In this document: one piece after another, positions 13,800-26,200 of the stretch
Layout of the letters: each line of letters opens with the position of its first letter
Numbering within the stretch: position 1 is the stretch's first letter
Assembly (NCBI RefSeq): GCF_016802725.1
Contig: NC_052669.1
Coordinates: forward strand, 18,629,770-18,693,769
Origin: Solenopsis invicta
Lineage: Eukaryota > Arthropoda > Insecta > Hymenoptera > Formicidae
Reading direction: 5' to 3'
Length of the DNA: 64,000 nt
Notes under the pieces: generated by a model
Seen by the model: only the letters and a program-made list of their open reading frames with translations
Database searches by the model: none
What the model was told of the DNA's origin: nothing
Made by a program: the position numbers and the translations under genes

Positions 13800-13912
13800 C
13801 AATAGAGATTAACTTTAATCTCGGTTTAACTAGTTTTATATCTTTTTCTGTTTAATTCTTAAAGCCAAGAAAAGATACAGAAAGTAAACCAAGATTAAAG
13901 TTGACTTTATTT
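13800..13912. mobile_element. Short inverted-repeat element, GTTAAACCGAGAT family, copy 1
   Basis: AACTTTAATCTCGGTTTAA near the left end pairs with TAAACCAAGATTAAAGTT near the right end. The left-arm complement is nearly identical to 53251-53291, showing a dispersed family. Confidence 0.55.
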
Positions 13913-15689
13913 AATGATGGAATTAGGCATCTTTAGAACTTGCAGTAGATTCGAATCTGCTTTTGTGTAGAAGTTTCGAACTGTCTGCAATTACTTCAAA
14001 ATATAAAAAAGTAATACGTTTTCAAGTAGAGTCGAGGATGAAGTGGATTCGAACTCCCTATGAGTGCCTTGAAAAACAAAAGTGTTACTTCCAATGAATT
14101 TGAACCTTGAAGAAATATGTATGTTCGAATTCTACTCTTGCTAAGAATTTTATTTCTAGTATTTTCTTCTCGCAATAAGTTTTTTTTTACAGTTTTTTAA
14201 GATACTTGTAGCAGCAAAACTGACGATCAAATTTATTTGAGATATTATTCTAGATTCAGTTTAAAGACTGTGTTTTAAATTCGGCACGCAGTTTATAGAA
14301 TTAAAAAAAATATTTATATAATTGACATAAAAATATTATTAATTATCAAGATCCACTTTCATCGAAAAATAATATTTTTCTTTTTATTTCTCGCGTTATT
14401 CATATATCATCTAATACTCCAATTTATTATTTTACTTTTAGCGTTCGAAAAACTGCTTATATAATAAATTTTAGAATGATTAATCGCAGTGATTTGAAAT
14501 ATATTTATTATATAAAAAGTAATTTCTATCGTAAAGAATCAAATGTTCTACAAGTAACAATCAAATCCTGAGAATATAATAATAAGTTGAAGTATTAAAT
14601 AATTATTTTGTTATTATTATAAGTACAACGTACGAAACGTTATTTGTTATAAATATTATTTGAATTTTATAGAAAATAAGCTTGATCGTTCGATTTGATT
14701 TGGATCTTTAAGTACATATTGAATTCTCCTGGCAACATTGGTAGAAACGAGCACGTATCACGCTAGGCCAACTTTTCCCATAGTCGAGTTTCAATTTACT
14801 TTCTGCATTTCACGTCGCGTAATCGCGCCCGGTCGATCGCCGCTGAAAAGTTAACGATACGATTAGTCAGCTCCGTTCCCAGGCGCCGATAATCATGCGA
14901 GCGCGTGCCGCGTACGATTCCTGTGTGAACTTTATCGTGATCGCACTCCTCCCCCCTTCACTCTCGCTCTTTCTTTCCCTTGCGAACGACCCCCTTTCCG
15001 CACTCCCGACACGCGTGAATTTCTCCGCGACGTATGCACGAGCGTGCGAACGCAGAGGGGGGGTTGGCTGGCCCACGCGAGGGTGGCATCGAAGTGATTT
15101 CATGGTGACGCGCGTCTACCTTTTCGAGAGGATTGGGGAGAAGGTATCCGGCTGATTGTCTTACCGAGTCTTTCAACTTTATTACTCGTTCTCCCCGTCT
15201 CTCTCTCCCTCGAGGGAATAAAGACAGGGACCCCTCATTTGCGGAAATATTGTAGGGATTCGAGAACGATGAAGTACTCCGAAGCGAATAAAATCTTGGT
15301 ACATGTGAGCGAAACTTCGTGATAAACTAGAAAAAACTTGGAAATTTACAGTTTAACAAGCGTATTTAAAGTTAATTTGAAACTAAAAAAGACTTAACGG
15401 AGCAATATTTTACGTACAAACTTTTTATAGAGTCTGTCAAGCAAGAAGCATTGCGCTGCTCTGTAGAAGATACAAGTGATAATCGTACCCTTTAAAAAGA
15501 ATATCGGGAGAAACGATAATCTGAAAACGATGGGAATTCACGCAGCCTTGGAAAAGGACCGTTTCCGGTTTCTTTCTTCTCGCACATCCGCTGACGGCCA
15601 AGCAGCGGACGAGAAGATCGCTTCCTCCTCGGTCTCCTTGACCGAGTGTGCAGGATCCGGCCAGGCAGTCGCACAATCAAGGGCCCACA

Positions 15690-15740
15690 CGCTCGTACAC
15701 ACGCACGCACGCACGCACGCACGCACGCTCGCACACGAGT
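15690..15740. repeat. (ACGC)n-type simple repeat
   Basis: ACGCACGC tandem tract in a CpG-rich island. It generates spurious Arg/Ala/Cys-rich open frames in several frames on both strands. Confidence 0.85.
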
Positions 15741-16019
15741 CGCCGCGGACGTTCCCACGAAAGTCGCCCCTCCCGATTTACGCGTTCCCCCTTCGGCGGG
15801 CAACCCTCTCGCTCTCTCTCTTTCTCTCTCGCGTGCGGGGTGCTTTTCACCTCGGACGAACGCACGAGTGCCCCTCCGGTACCCCACTCCCCATCCCGAG
15901 GGTGCACACCTCCGATCATCCCCACCAGGATCGCCGATACACCACGCGGTCGTGTGTCGTCCCTGCGTCCTCCCGCACACGACATACGTCGGCCGCCACG
16001 CGACCAGTGCACACGCACA

Positions 16020-16060
16020 TCCTGCAGCAGCAGTAGCAGCAGCAGCAGCAGTAGCAGCAA
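16020..16060. repeat. CAG/TAG triplet repeat
   Basis: Interrupted CAG triplet run in the island 5' of Hey. The TAG interruptions make it non-coding in the CAG frame. Confidence 0.8.
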
Positions 16061-16498
16061 CGAAGCACCTACACGGCAGCAGCAGCGGCGGCAGCCGAGA
16101 GTGCGTTCCAGCCAGTCGCGCTTCTTCCTCCACGAGCACGCACGCGACCGCGAACGACGTCGCGGGTAGCCGCGGCACGTGGGCGCTGATAAACTCCCGC
16201 CGCCGCCGCCGCCGCCACCGCCGCAAGAGACAAGTGTGCCGAAGGACACCGAGTGCTCCTTTCGCCGTACGGAAACCACATCCCGCCGCGCAGCACTAAC
16301 CTTCCGCAAGATTTAGCCGCGCGGGTTTCATCAAAAAAAAAAAAAAAAAACGTCGTCGGGGTGGAAAGTTGCGCGACCTTTAATCATCCGTGAAGAAATT
16401 ATTTCAAGTTCAAGACCTTCCAGGATTGGATTTTTTTCCGGGATTCGGGAATTCTGCCAAGCGTGTTGATCATCGTTTTGCCATCTTTTCTTGTGCAG

Positions 16499-16990
16499 CT
16501 GCTACACCGTCGTGCATTCAACAATTCATCATTCGGAATTTTATGGGCCTTGTAAACATTTTTATATCGGTCGTTAAATCATAGTTACTCGGAGAACATC
16601 AGGATTAATCGTAAACATAAACTTGGTAAAGTTAAAATAATTTTGAATCGCTGATAAGAAAAGACGAAGGAACGCTACGTCATGCTCATCCGATGATAAT
16701 AGTTCCAATCATCAGTGCCACTTGAGTGCGACTTCCTTGGCCGGTTACAACGATCGATCGACGCGGCCGATGCGTATCAAGGACTGCTGACGATCATTCT
16801 TCATTGTTCCAACCGCAATGCGACTGCAATGACATATCGCTCGTGCATCGTTATGGCATCAATATATCGCATTAGGCGGTAGCGTACGGTCAGTCGACTC
16901 TGAGCGTCTCTTCGTGTCCTTATACGGGCCTACTTATCGATCGCATCGATCCGTTCATCCAACCCGACGACTCTCCTTCTCGGACGCAAC
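16499..16990 (+). other. Probable 5' UTR part of the first Hey coding exon
   Basis: A pyrimidine-rich acceptor (CATCTTTTCTTGTGCAG, AG at 16497-16498) precedes this segment. No acceptor lies close to the Hey ATG at 16991, so the exon probably extends upstream to about here and is untranslated. Confidence 0.4.
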
Positions 16991-17491
16991 ATGTGGCGGG
17001 TAGTGGTCGCGCGTTCCGACGACAACAGCACTCTGCTGTCCTCCGAGATCACTTCCGGCGCGGTCGCGCCTAGTCACCTGTCGACGCTATCGGCGCCTCC
17101 GTCGGGTCACCATTGGGGTTACCCGCCGCCGCCGCATCATCCGCCGTATCAGCCTCCGCCGCAGCACCCGGACATGCGTCACCATCACGACATGCGTCCA
17201 CCCGCCACCCACGGCGAGCTGCGGCACGCCATCGCGACCCCCGGCGATCTCAGGAGTCAGGAATTGCGACACGAGATGCAGCGGCAGGACCTGCGACACC
17301 CGACGGAGATGCAGAGGCATCAAGAGGTGCAGAGGCACCAGGAGCTGTCCAGGCATGACATCTCCAGGCACCAGGACATACCAGGCATGAGGCCAGAGAT
17401 GCCGGAGCTCCGTTCTAATCACGAGTTTTTGGAACTAAAGATCGATACCGAATTGAGGAATCAAGACAGTGGTCAGCAACAGCAACAACAG

Positions 17492-17528
<37 letters not shown>

Positions 17529-17628
17529 AGTCGCAGCAAAATCAGGGGCATCAGCAGAGGAACATGAAGAGAACTATGAGCGACTCGGACTGCGATGATG
17601 TATTCTCGGAGGAAAGCGGCAAAGAACC
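16991..17628 (+). CDS. Hey: Hey coding exon 1 (low-complexity N-terminus)
   Basis: It encodes a Pro/His-rich start, degenerate RHQE/LRHEMQ-like repeats, a Gln run of about 20 (roughly 17476-17540), then MKRTMSDSDCDDVFSEESGK. The donor is CC|GTAAGT, leaving two bases of the split Pro codon. Confidence 0.85.
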
Positions 17629-20600
17629 GTAAGTATATATTTTTACTTCTTTAACTATGCTTCAATTGTTCGAAAGTAGAAAACCCTCTTTCGTTCAATC
17701 GAGCAATTCACTATTCATGTTATGATATAATTTTGTAAAGTATAGGTTCTTTTTCTGAAAGAAAAAATGTTTTTCGATATATACAAATCGATATTTCTAA
17801 TTTCTCCCAAGTTGAAATTGAATACATTAAAAGTTAGGTTCTTAATTAAACATAATTAAAATATTCCTTAACGTACTTGTTGAAACAATCGCTCTTCGGG
17901 AATTGTCGGTTGCTTGCCGACGCGACATATTGCGCCTCTTTGTTCCGCGATAAAATCGCAATCAAGACGGCATTGTTTTAGCTCGGCCGAAATTAATGAG
18001 CGAGTTGTTGCGCGTTCCGAAGTAAGTCAACAATGTACAATTACAACGGGCCCTCTCGCCCTCCCAGTCGCAAAGTCCCAAACAAAGGGAGACCGCGGAA
18101 CGTCTTTAACTGTTCGCTGTTGTGTTTCTCAACCCTCCCTCGAAATTCCCGTTGCAGATGCAACTCGCCCGGCGGAGACTCATGCCAGCACGCGTCGCGG
18201 AAACGCAGGAGGGGGATGATCGAGAAGAAGCGGCGCGACAGGATCAACGCGTCCCTCGGCGAGCTCAGGAGATTGGTCCCGGCGGCAGCGAGGGATCCAC
18301 ACAGCGGAAAGCTGGAGAAGGCCGAAATTCTGCAGCTCACCGTCGAGCATCTGCGCACGCTTCGCAGTAAGGGTAAGATCGTGCATCTTGTTCAACCCTC
18401 TCGCCACCCTGTAGCCACGCTTGAGTTATTCGTTTAAATTAAATCGTTGCGAACGCTGCAATCTCGTTCGTCCAATGTTGGTCCTGGTATATCGCCGCCA
18501 GGTGTTACTTTCATTTGTTAATCTCTTAGGGAGACAAATATTCATGTCATTAGGAGGGGGGGGGGGGTCTTAATTTCGTAGACTCGAGCCATGGAAGAAA
18601 ACTATTCTTGATTTAACTGTGCTAACGTAATGGTGTTGAGCGCTCGAAAATCATTCGGGGTTTGTCGTTTTCCGCGGGAAGTTACGTAACGGAAGTGCAT
18701 GTCGACGGTGTCGGGTAACAAGATCCTCGAATCCGGAAGAAACGCCCTTTCCCGTTGCAACTCGCGTAGCGGAACTCGAAGATGAGCCCCCAAGATCGAG
18801 GAAACACCCCTTTTCTCTGCTCTGAGATTCTTCAGGCCCCGCCATTATTAATCTCACGGTGTGTCTGCACGAGAACTACTCTCACACACATACACACACT
18901 CGCATCGATTTGATTCTTACGCCATTATTACGTCTTTCTGTTAGTCGGCGCTATCGGCCCTTTATTTTCCACCGGAAGACACCTGTTGGCCGTAAGAGCG
19001 AACGCTCAGCACTAACTGTAACTGCGTAACCGAATGCCCATCTGTCGTCTCTGCGTTTCCTTATTAAGCAGATTCGAGAGAGCGATTATCAACAGATTCG
19101 TAAACGATTAGTATTCTCTCTCTGTCTCTCTTTCTAGTTTTCTATATTACATCTATTTTTTTATGATTTTTTTCAATTTTCTTTACGAGTAATTTCTTTA
19201 AATATGTCTATCTCATTTCATTGTCATATTTTTTAATAACTCTGATTATTTTTTAATAAATTTAAAAAGTAACATGGAAAAATCGATAATTTAAGCAACT
19301 TGCAAATTAAAAAAAATTCTTGCAAAACCTTTTGTTGAATACTCCAAACCAAATAGATTGTGTAACGTTAATGTTACCAACATTGTCGTCTATATTTTAT
19401 TTTCATCAATATTAATTATTATTTTTTAATAACAAAAATATCTCTTTCGTCGATCGTACAATCGAATGATAAGTATTTTTGAAAGAAATACGACGTCGTG
19501 TAGGAAATCGCAAGGCAGAGTGGCATATGGTTTCCCGCGCCCGCGAAGGCCGCGAAAGAAAGCCCGAGCGTATACGGGATCCGCAGGAGCAGGTGCTGGA
19601 CCCGGCACGTAGATCCTGTGGGAAGCACAGGAAGTCAACGACTCTCTGGAAGTGGTGTTCCCACGATTGGTGGCGGCGGGCCCGGGGATGAGGTGTCCCG
19701 CGCGGCACCCCTCGCGAGGGAGGCGCTCGACGGATCGGGCCTGGGGCAGATGTCGAACCCTGTGGGAAACCAGCTAGCTACGGATAAGTGTGCACGGACA
19801 CGCACCGCACCACCACGTGTGCACGCCTGCGTGTGTGATAGTGCGTGTGTGCGCGCTCGCTCGCTCGTTCGCTCGCGGCGGCCTCCTTATTTGTAAATGC
19901 GTGCGAGGGGCGCGACCCGTCCCCAAAAGTGAGCGATATTAAATTTAATATCGTCAAATAAAACCATTTGTGGAGCGATGAGAACCGATAGCGCTGGCCA
20001 AGTTGACACAACATTCGAGGATTACGCAGCTTCGTTGCTTCGCGGCTACCTTGTCGATTACAAATTAATATCTTACGAAACAAATATCTTTCTTACACTT
20101 TTCTACAATAACGTAACGAGGAAATTTTGTCGAGTGCAAAAAGAAAAGGTTTCATTGAGGTTCGACGTTCTTTGATACCTTGCTTAACCTCATTTCTTTT
20201 TTAATGTAAGTAAACTCCGGACGTGTCCCGTTTGCATAGACGTTTCCGAAGTTTCGAGGCCACTTATCGAGGCTTTAGCGATGATCGATCGCGCAACCAT
20301 TTGACATACGGGAGCTGTACTGCTATACGCAGTAGCCTTTCTTTCGTAAGTGATGTTTGCATAGGGCGGTCTGAGAACTTGCATAATAACGTGGGACACT
20401 CCATTCGTTCACGGTACGCATGTGTATCTCGTACGAGGCCAGTCTACGGGGGTCTAAACGATTCCCACGCTACCTGTCCCATTCCGCATTATACACAATG
20501 AGCCGCCTGCTACTAAAGCCAAGGCGCCCATCTCGCCTCGGTGCACGTATGCCGGGCCATTGTTGTGCCGCGAAAACCAAAAGTGCACAAAGGACCTCTC

Positions 20601-22361
20601 CGTCCGCAGATGCACTTCCACGTTGTCAATCTGCGAGCGGACCAGGGACGTGATTCGGGAAAATCGCGATATCATCTTTTTGACACCTGCTCCCTTTCTT
20701 CTTCGGTAGGCACCTCAGGGAACAACTTCCTCCCGGGAAAACAAAAACCAAACTTCGCGTCTTAAATATTTGTATAACACAGCTAAAGTCGAGAAAAGGG
20801 TAATAACGATTGTAACAGATCTCGGTGCTCGAATAATAATTCATGTGTGACTTTATATGCATTTCGTTGTATATATATAAATTATCGTTTAAATGTTTGT
20901 ACCACGGAAGAATGCTTGTAAAGAAATTCAGTTTCCAACGCATTTCCGCACCTATACTAAAAATAATGCACTTTGCATTATATCTAAACTTCCACGAAGC
21001 ATTCGATAACGGCCGACTTAAAGTCTAATTTAACTTCGAACTAAATCAGCTTCCATTTCGTTCAAAGTTTCTTCTAACTGCTAGTTACCGAGATTGCTTC
21101 TCAAAGCTTCGCTTAAAAATTCATCTCACCACTTTATGCAAAGACTTTGTTCATCGCGCGTTTTTAAAATCTCCTCGAATATGTTATTTTTAAAACTCAT
21201 AAATGTGATAATTCAGTGGACACTCAATATTTAACAATACGGTAATTGAACAAGTCTGAAGGTTGAAACACTACACGTACTCGGGCTCTTCGGGAGAAAA
21301 GTATTTTATCTCCTGTCAATTTTATAACTGAAGGTTGCCATTTCGAATTCGACAACCCGATAGTAATTCAACCTAGTCGGAGGATAAAACTGACGGATTC
21401 CGTTATGGCGCGCTGAAGATTAATCGAAAGAGAGTCACGTTCGTTTTATATATTTAACAAAGTATGACATTTCAATTTGCACATTTATAACCGCATTGAC
21501 TCTCGTTAGACTTCAATTATCGTAAAATGTCAAAAGTTAAATAATAAAGTTAGAAAGTCAATAGCTTTTAACTTAACTTAGTTAATTTTCAATAATTTCA
21601 ATAATTTAATATAAATTATATTTTTCAAAATTAACTTTTTATTGATTTTAGATTAATTTAATCTTAACGTGTCTTTAATCAGTTAATTTTTTCTTCATGT
21701 AATCTTTGACATAAATTAATTTTATAAATTAGTTTTAACTTAATTTAGTTAAAAAATATATTAATTTACCCAGCTCTGCTTTTTATTATTTTTATAATCA
21801 TTTTATTATTTACACCTTATTATCGTCATCATTGTAATCATCATCATAATTATTATTGTTATTATTATTATTATTATTGTTGTTATTGTTGTTGGCTTAC
21901 CATACATAACAATGGAAAACGTCATAATCGCGATGCAAATTACAATTGCAGGACCGGAGGGTTACGACAGCACGAAACTGGCTATGGATTACCATGCAGT
22001 GGGCTGGGGCGAGTGCGCCGCGGAGGTAGGTCGTTACCTGGTGACCATGGAGGGTCTCGATGAGAGAGATCCCCTACGGCTGCGCCTGTTGTCGCACCTG
22101 CAGAGCTTCCATCGCGAACACCCGCCGTCGGCCGTGCCTTCGGCGGTGCCGCCGGCCGCCACGACGTTGACGTCCACCTCTACTGCCAGCAGTTACGAAC
22201 CGCCGGCGAGCACGGTCTCCACCGGGATGCCGCCTGGTCCAGGTACCATGCCGCCGCTTTTGGGCGGCGGCACCCTCGGCTGGGGCCAGTACCCGGGTCA
22301 GTATCCCCAGCAGCAACACGGGAAACCCTACCGACCTTGGGGCGCGGAACTTGCGTACTGA
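16991..22361 (+). CDS. Hey: Hey, bHLH-Orange transcriptional repressor with YRPW motif
   Basis: Hey proteins are nuclear, DNA-binding Notch-pathway repressors. Three exons (16991-17628, 18158-18372, 21952-22361) splice in phase into 420 residues. The basic helix-loop-helix reads RKRRRGMIEKKRRDRIN..LRRLVPAA..KLEKAEILQLTVEHL, with the Hey-specific glycine where Hairy/E(spl) proteins carry proline. Exon 3 gives the Orange domain (AMDYHAVGWGECAAEVGRYL..DPLRLRLLSHLQ) and the C-terminal GKPYRPWGAE, equivalent to vertebrate GKPYRPWGTE. Both the Gly and the YRPW end exclude hairy, deadpan and E(spl). The N-terminus is odd: about 190 residues rich in Pro/His/Arg/Gln with a polyQ run precede MKRTMSDSDCDDVF, the point where vertebrate HEY starts. 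Translation could start at the internal ATG near 17564 instead. Confidence 0.95.
18158..18372 (+). CDS. Hey: Hey coding exon 2 (bHLH)
   Basis: Acceptor CCCGTTGCAG. The exon carries the complete basic region and helix-loop-helix and ends AAGG|GTAAGA with one base of a Gly codon completed by exon 3. Confidence 0.93.
19589..19768. promoter_or_regulatory. Cluster of three Su(H)/CSL-type sites plus an E-box in Hey intron 2
   Basis: Sites fitting YGTGRGAA occur at 19617-19624 (TGTGGGAA, plus), 19658-19665 (TTCCCACG, minus orientation) and 19761-19768 (TGTGGGAA, plus). The first two face each other across 33 bases. A CAGGTG E-box lies at 19590-19595. The cluster sits in a CpG-rich island (about 19480-19900) within AT-rich intron. 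Hey is a known direct Notch target, so a Notch-responsive enhancer is a reasonable inference. Confidence 0.5.
21570..21778. mobile_element. MITE-like repeat, CAGAGTT family, copy 2 (Hey intron 2)
   Basis: It shares long stretches with 10026-10228 (AAAATTAACTTTTTA, TTAATTTAATCTTAACGTG, AAAAAATATATTAATTTACC) and ends in the same inverted CAGCTCTG-like terminus. Confidence 0.5.
21952..22361 (+). CDS. Hey: Hey coding exon 3 (Orange domain, YRPW tail)
   Basis: Acceptor ACAATTGCAG restores frame as SKG-PEGYDSTKLAMDY. A Pro/Ser/Thr-rich linker separates the Orange domain from the YRPWGAELAY end. Confidence 0.95.
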
Positions 22362-23226
22362 CCGTGAAACATTGACGCAATCGATAAAGGAATTCGGCGC
22401 AAGAGTGGTATAATTCGGCGTAGATAACGTTCTAACGTGCTCTCATACAATTCTCCTTTTCCTTTTATAAAATTTTATACATGAAATATGATATTAAACG
22501 TGAATAGCGCTCGGGAGACTGTATATATCTGTGTACTTCCACGGAGGAGGATGTATCAATTATACTGCTCTTTTGCCGATCCTTTTATTTATAAGAATTA
22601 ATTGCAGCGACATGTTAACAATTCGCGCTCATGTTAACAAGTCAGTTGTTTTTTTTTCGAGAATTTGTTAATAGTAAAGTATACGATTTGTAATACGAGT
22701 ATTTTTACGATTAGCGGATATATCGTTACAGCATGGAACAAGAGCAACGTGAGCGGCGAATTTTGCCGTTTCCATGTACATACATTTTGTAAAATGTTTT
22801 GACACTCCCAACATATCTCAGGAACTTCCACAACGAGCAAATCTATATATATATATTTTTTTTTCAATATATTTTCAATGAGTGAGATAATGATAGTCAT
22901 GCGGGTAATTAAAAAGAAGAATATTTATTGATAGAAAAAAATCGTGTATATAAATTGTACATACGTTTTTGTAAATAATGAGAATTTGTAATTTTACTGG
23001 ACATCTCGTAAACAACTATACCGATATTTTTTTTTACTCAACGCCTCGTTTATCTCGTTCGCGCTCGTCGCGGCGTGATAAGCGATTGCGTGAGCATGTA
23101 AAGTCCAACGCCAATAAAAAGAAAGGAAAAAGAAAAGGAAGAGAAACGTCATACGCAACGTGCCATTACGCATTTCAGTATATTCCGTGTGGGAGAAAAC
23201 CAAGTATTTTTGCAATACGATTTTGT

Positions 23227-23232
23227 AATAAA
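23227..23232 (+). terminator. Candidate Hey polyadenylation signal AATAAA
   Basis: A canonical AATAAA about 865 bases downstream of the Hey stop. Earlier weaker options exist (for example CAATAAAAAG near 23113), so the true 3' end is uncertain. Confidence 0.3.
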
Positions 23233-26200
23233 GAGCGATAACACAAAGAATACAAATATAGAATCTTGTCGCATGTGATTTTCCCCTTTGCATTTTCCTC
23301 CCAGAGAGAGAGAGAGAGAGAAAGAGAGAGAATCCAATCAATAGCGCGTTTCCGAGAAACATCGTGGTGCTAAACCGAAGTCCACGTGAATTGTATAGGA
23401 AACCAAAATGTGACCTAGAACCCGACATTCTTGTTACGTAACCGTATCGAGATAGTTCCTGGAGAGGCATAATAAATCGGGCACCCATCGATCAAATCGT
23501 CGGGCACTTGATACCGCCCAAACATTCTCGATGTTTACACGAGTCTGCTCATTACGATACCTGTTTATGATTCCGATGCTGATTATGATCTCCTCCTGAT
23601 TATGATCAGAAATGCAAATGTCCAAATTTGCCCAATTTGAACGTGTGAACGAACGATAGCGGTCGTCTACGAAAAGGAATTCGGATCGCGATTATTCCGT
23701 TTTCTCCATCGTAGGTATTCTTGCTATTAAAAAAAAAAAAAACATTCTTATTTCAAAAATGTCTTTATTATTTTAGAAATATTAAACCTTGAAATGAAAT
23801 GAAATTACATAGTGTTAAACAGACACAGAATTTGCTTACGTGAAGAAATTTTGTGCAGCTTCAGCAAAAAAAATATGTTCTCATCAACAGTGATTTTCAT
23901 GAGTAGATTTAGTTTATCGGATTTTTTTATGCAAATATTTATTGTGAATGTGCAGAAAATGTGCAAATATGCAAATATGCAAATATGTATATTATGTAAA
24001 AAAAATATGCACGTTTTAGAATGCTTTTTCAATACAAATTTCTATTTTGACTTTACTTTCTAATGTGCTTTCTAAAAAGACTATACAATTTGCATAAGAA
24101 TCCGATGTGTATTCATGAGCTGAGAGGAAAAACATTGGATAAAAAATGGTAGTATCTTTAAACCAACCATTAAAATTTTTTAACATTAATATTAAACAAT
24201 CACATTTTCCTCTTTTATTGATATCAAAATAAAAAGATATTTTGCTGTGAGATTATCAACATTTTTAAAGAAATTAAATTATAAATAAGCGAAGGTATCA
24301 TTGTTTATGCAAGCAAGAATGTGATAATGTTTCTCTTTGCATGTGATATTTGAGACAATCAGAATTCCTTCAATGTTTCACGAGCAAGAGCAGAAAATAC
24401 ATGTCGATCGAAACCTTCGCGGCGTCCGCGTCAGAATTGACGACACTCGGTCGACCCTCGATGACATCCATCGTGTCCTTTTTTCCATTTGTGTTTCAAA
24501 TATCAGTAACTTTCAAGTGTAAAAAAAAAACGCATATCTTGCGTCCGCTTCGAGTCTAGCGAGGACGTGTCGTCAGCTTGAAATGAAATTGAGATTGAGA
24601 GACGTGAATTTATTGATTCTGCGGACGAAATAACTCTTTGAATCCCGTTCATCTCGTAATATTTTGCATCATCTTGTCATATGTGACAAACGAGCGGGCT
24701 TTTGTGCGTTCCACGCATCCGTACCTCCCGTGACAAGCGACGTAAAATTGCGGGCAAGAATTTATGGGTTGAGGAGGAGGAGACGGAGGAGGAGGAGGCT
24801 GCCACTCTGTTCCTTTTCTCATGCAAAATTATTACGCAGATGCGGAATATTCTTCGGATACATAGAACAATGCGGGACCCTTGCGACCCTTCCCGTTCGT
24901 ATTATATCCGCAAAACCAGTTTTGCGACTCATTAGCCTCGCGACACGGTTTGCGCCCGCGCATCACCTTCCTCTTTCTCCTTTCGTCCCTTTTTTGTTAA
25001 CGAACTCCGATGATTAGCCGCGGCTACTTTTGTTCTCGCGCGCTCTTCGCTGCGTCGACAAAACCCAATTTTCGGGAATTACTGATACTGCGCGGCCACG
25101 TGCGCCCCATTGTTCGGTGCGTGCTCGTTACGCGCCCGCGTTCCTCGCACGCGCGCATAATTGCACGAAACGCGTCCACTTGGTCGCGCGTCGAAACATG
25201 ACGCCGCACGTCGGATTAACGTAAAACGGAGCGGTTGTTTTCTGAGTCAGTAGTGCGAGCTGTTCGACCTACATTAAAATCGCGAGCGACGCCATTGATG
25301 CTTCAGCAAAAAAGCGCGATTGAGGAGAGTGAGATAATGACGAGAGTAAACGGTAAGTAGTTTATTTAGGAAATCGTATTGCGTCAGGTTCCTCTTAAGT
25401 ATCATGATGTAATTGATTCCCAAGTGAATCACGAGGAATCTTCTTGAGGGACTCTCAAGAAAATCTCTTTACGAGACTCTTAAAGAAGTCTCTGGTTTTA
25501 CCTCGCTGCTCATATTTTTCTTACATTAAAGACTACTTTGGATGAAAGTTCATTCACAAAATTAAAATTTGTTTTATACCTTTAAGAATCTTTTTACTCT
25601 TCTTTTTTATCTTATAGATTATAAGACATTAGAATAAATGGACGCTATTTTGATATTAAAAATTCTTATTGAATGTTGTTTTAAGAGGGTATTCTTACTT
25701 TTGGACTTAAAAAAATGGACAGTTTTTTTTTATATTTTTTAGTAGTTTAAACCTTGAAAAGGAGAGAAAATAAATTACAATTAAGATTTGTAAAATTTTT
25801 AATTAAAATATAAATTGTTTGCCAAAATTTTATGCAATTTTTGATACAATATTTTAAAAACTGTTTGCTTATTGATTTTGACGACTTATTTGATTTTAAC
25901 CTGATTGATTCAAAAATTTAAAAAGATATTCATAAGATGTACATGCAAGAAAAGTTATGAAAAAAATCGAATTTTTTTCATGAAGTTTGATAAAAATTTT
26001 TTTACTTAATTGTCAAACAAGAACTACACTTATATAGATTAAAAATTTTAATTTTTTATTTTTAATAATTTATACATCTTGAATTATGGCAGCAGTGAGA
26101 TGTTGTTTTTTTTAGACAGGTCCAGATTTGCAAACAATTATTGAAAATATTTTTCCTAATGTTTGAACAAAGTTATAAATAATATTCAAATATTGAAGAA

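Larger units (their letters stand above)
4871..16498 (+). other. 11.6 kb non-coding stretch with CpG-rich islands (possible Hey first intron / regulatory domain)
   Basis: I see no coding exon here on either strand. AT-rich DNA alternates with CpG-rich islands at roughly 5740-6240, 7380-7870, 9280-9800, 10600-11180, 12100-12500, 12780-13370, 14720-15260 and 15430-16330. Short open frames inside the islands are composition-driven, and several are open on both strands. The stretch also holds MITEs and microsatellites listed separately. Single Su(H)-type octamers occur at 11323-11330 (TTCTCACA) and 15752-15759 (TTCCCACG). Cis-regulatory islands of Hey are the natural guess but unproven. Confidence 0.4.

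Noticed and set aside
14040..14070. GGATTCGAACTCC resembling an inverted tRNA B box
   Set aside because: No A box or cloverleaf can be built at the right distance; a similar GATTCGAAT word nearby suggests a repeat.
15476..16309. Overlapping frames of 170-240 codons on both strands
   Set aside because: Driven by ACGC, CAG and CGC repeats in a CpG-rich island; several frames open at once and none has a recognisable domain.
18033..18157. Open frame extending the Hey bHLH exon upstream
   Set aside because: A good acceptor (CCCGTTGCAG) at 18157 and correct phase with exon 1 show this part is intron.
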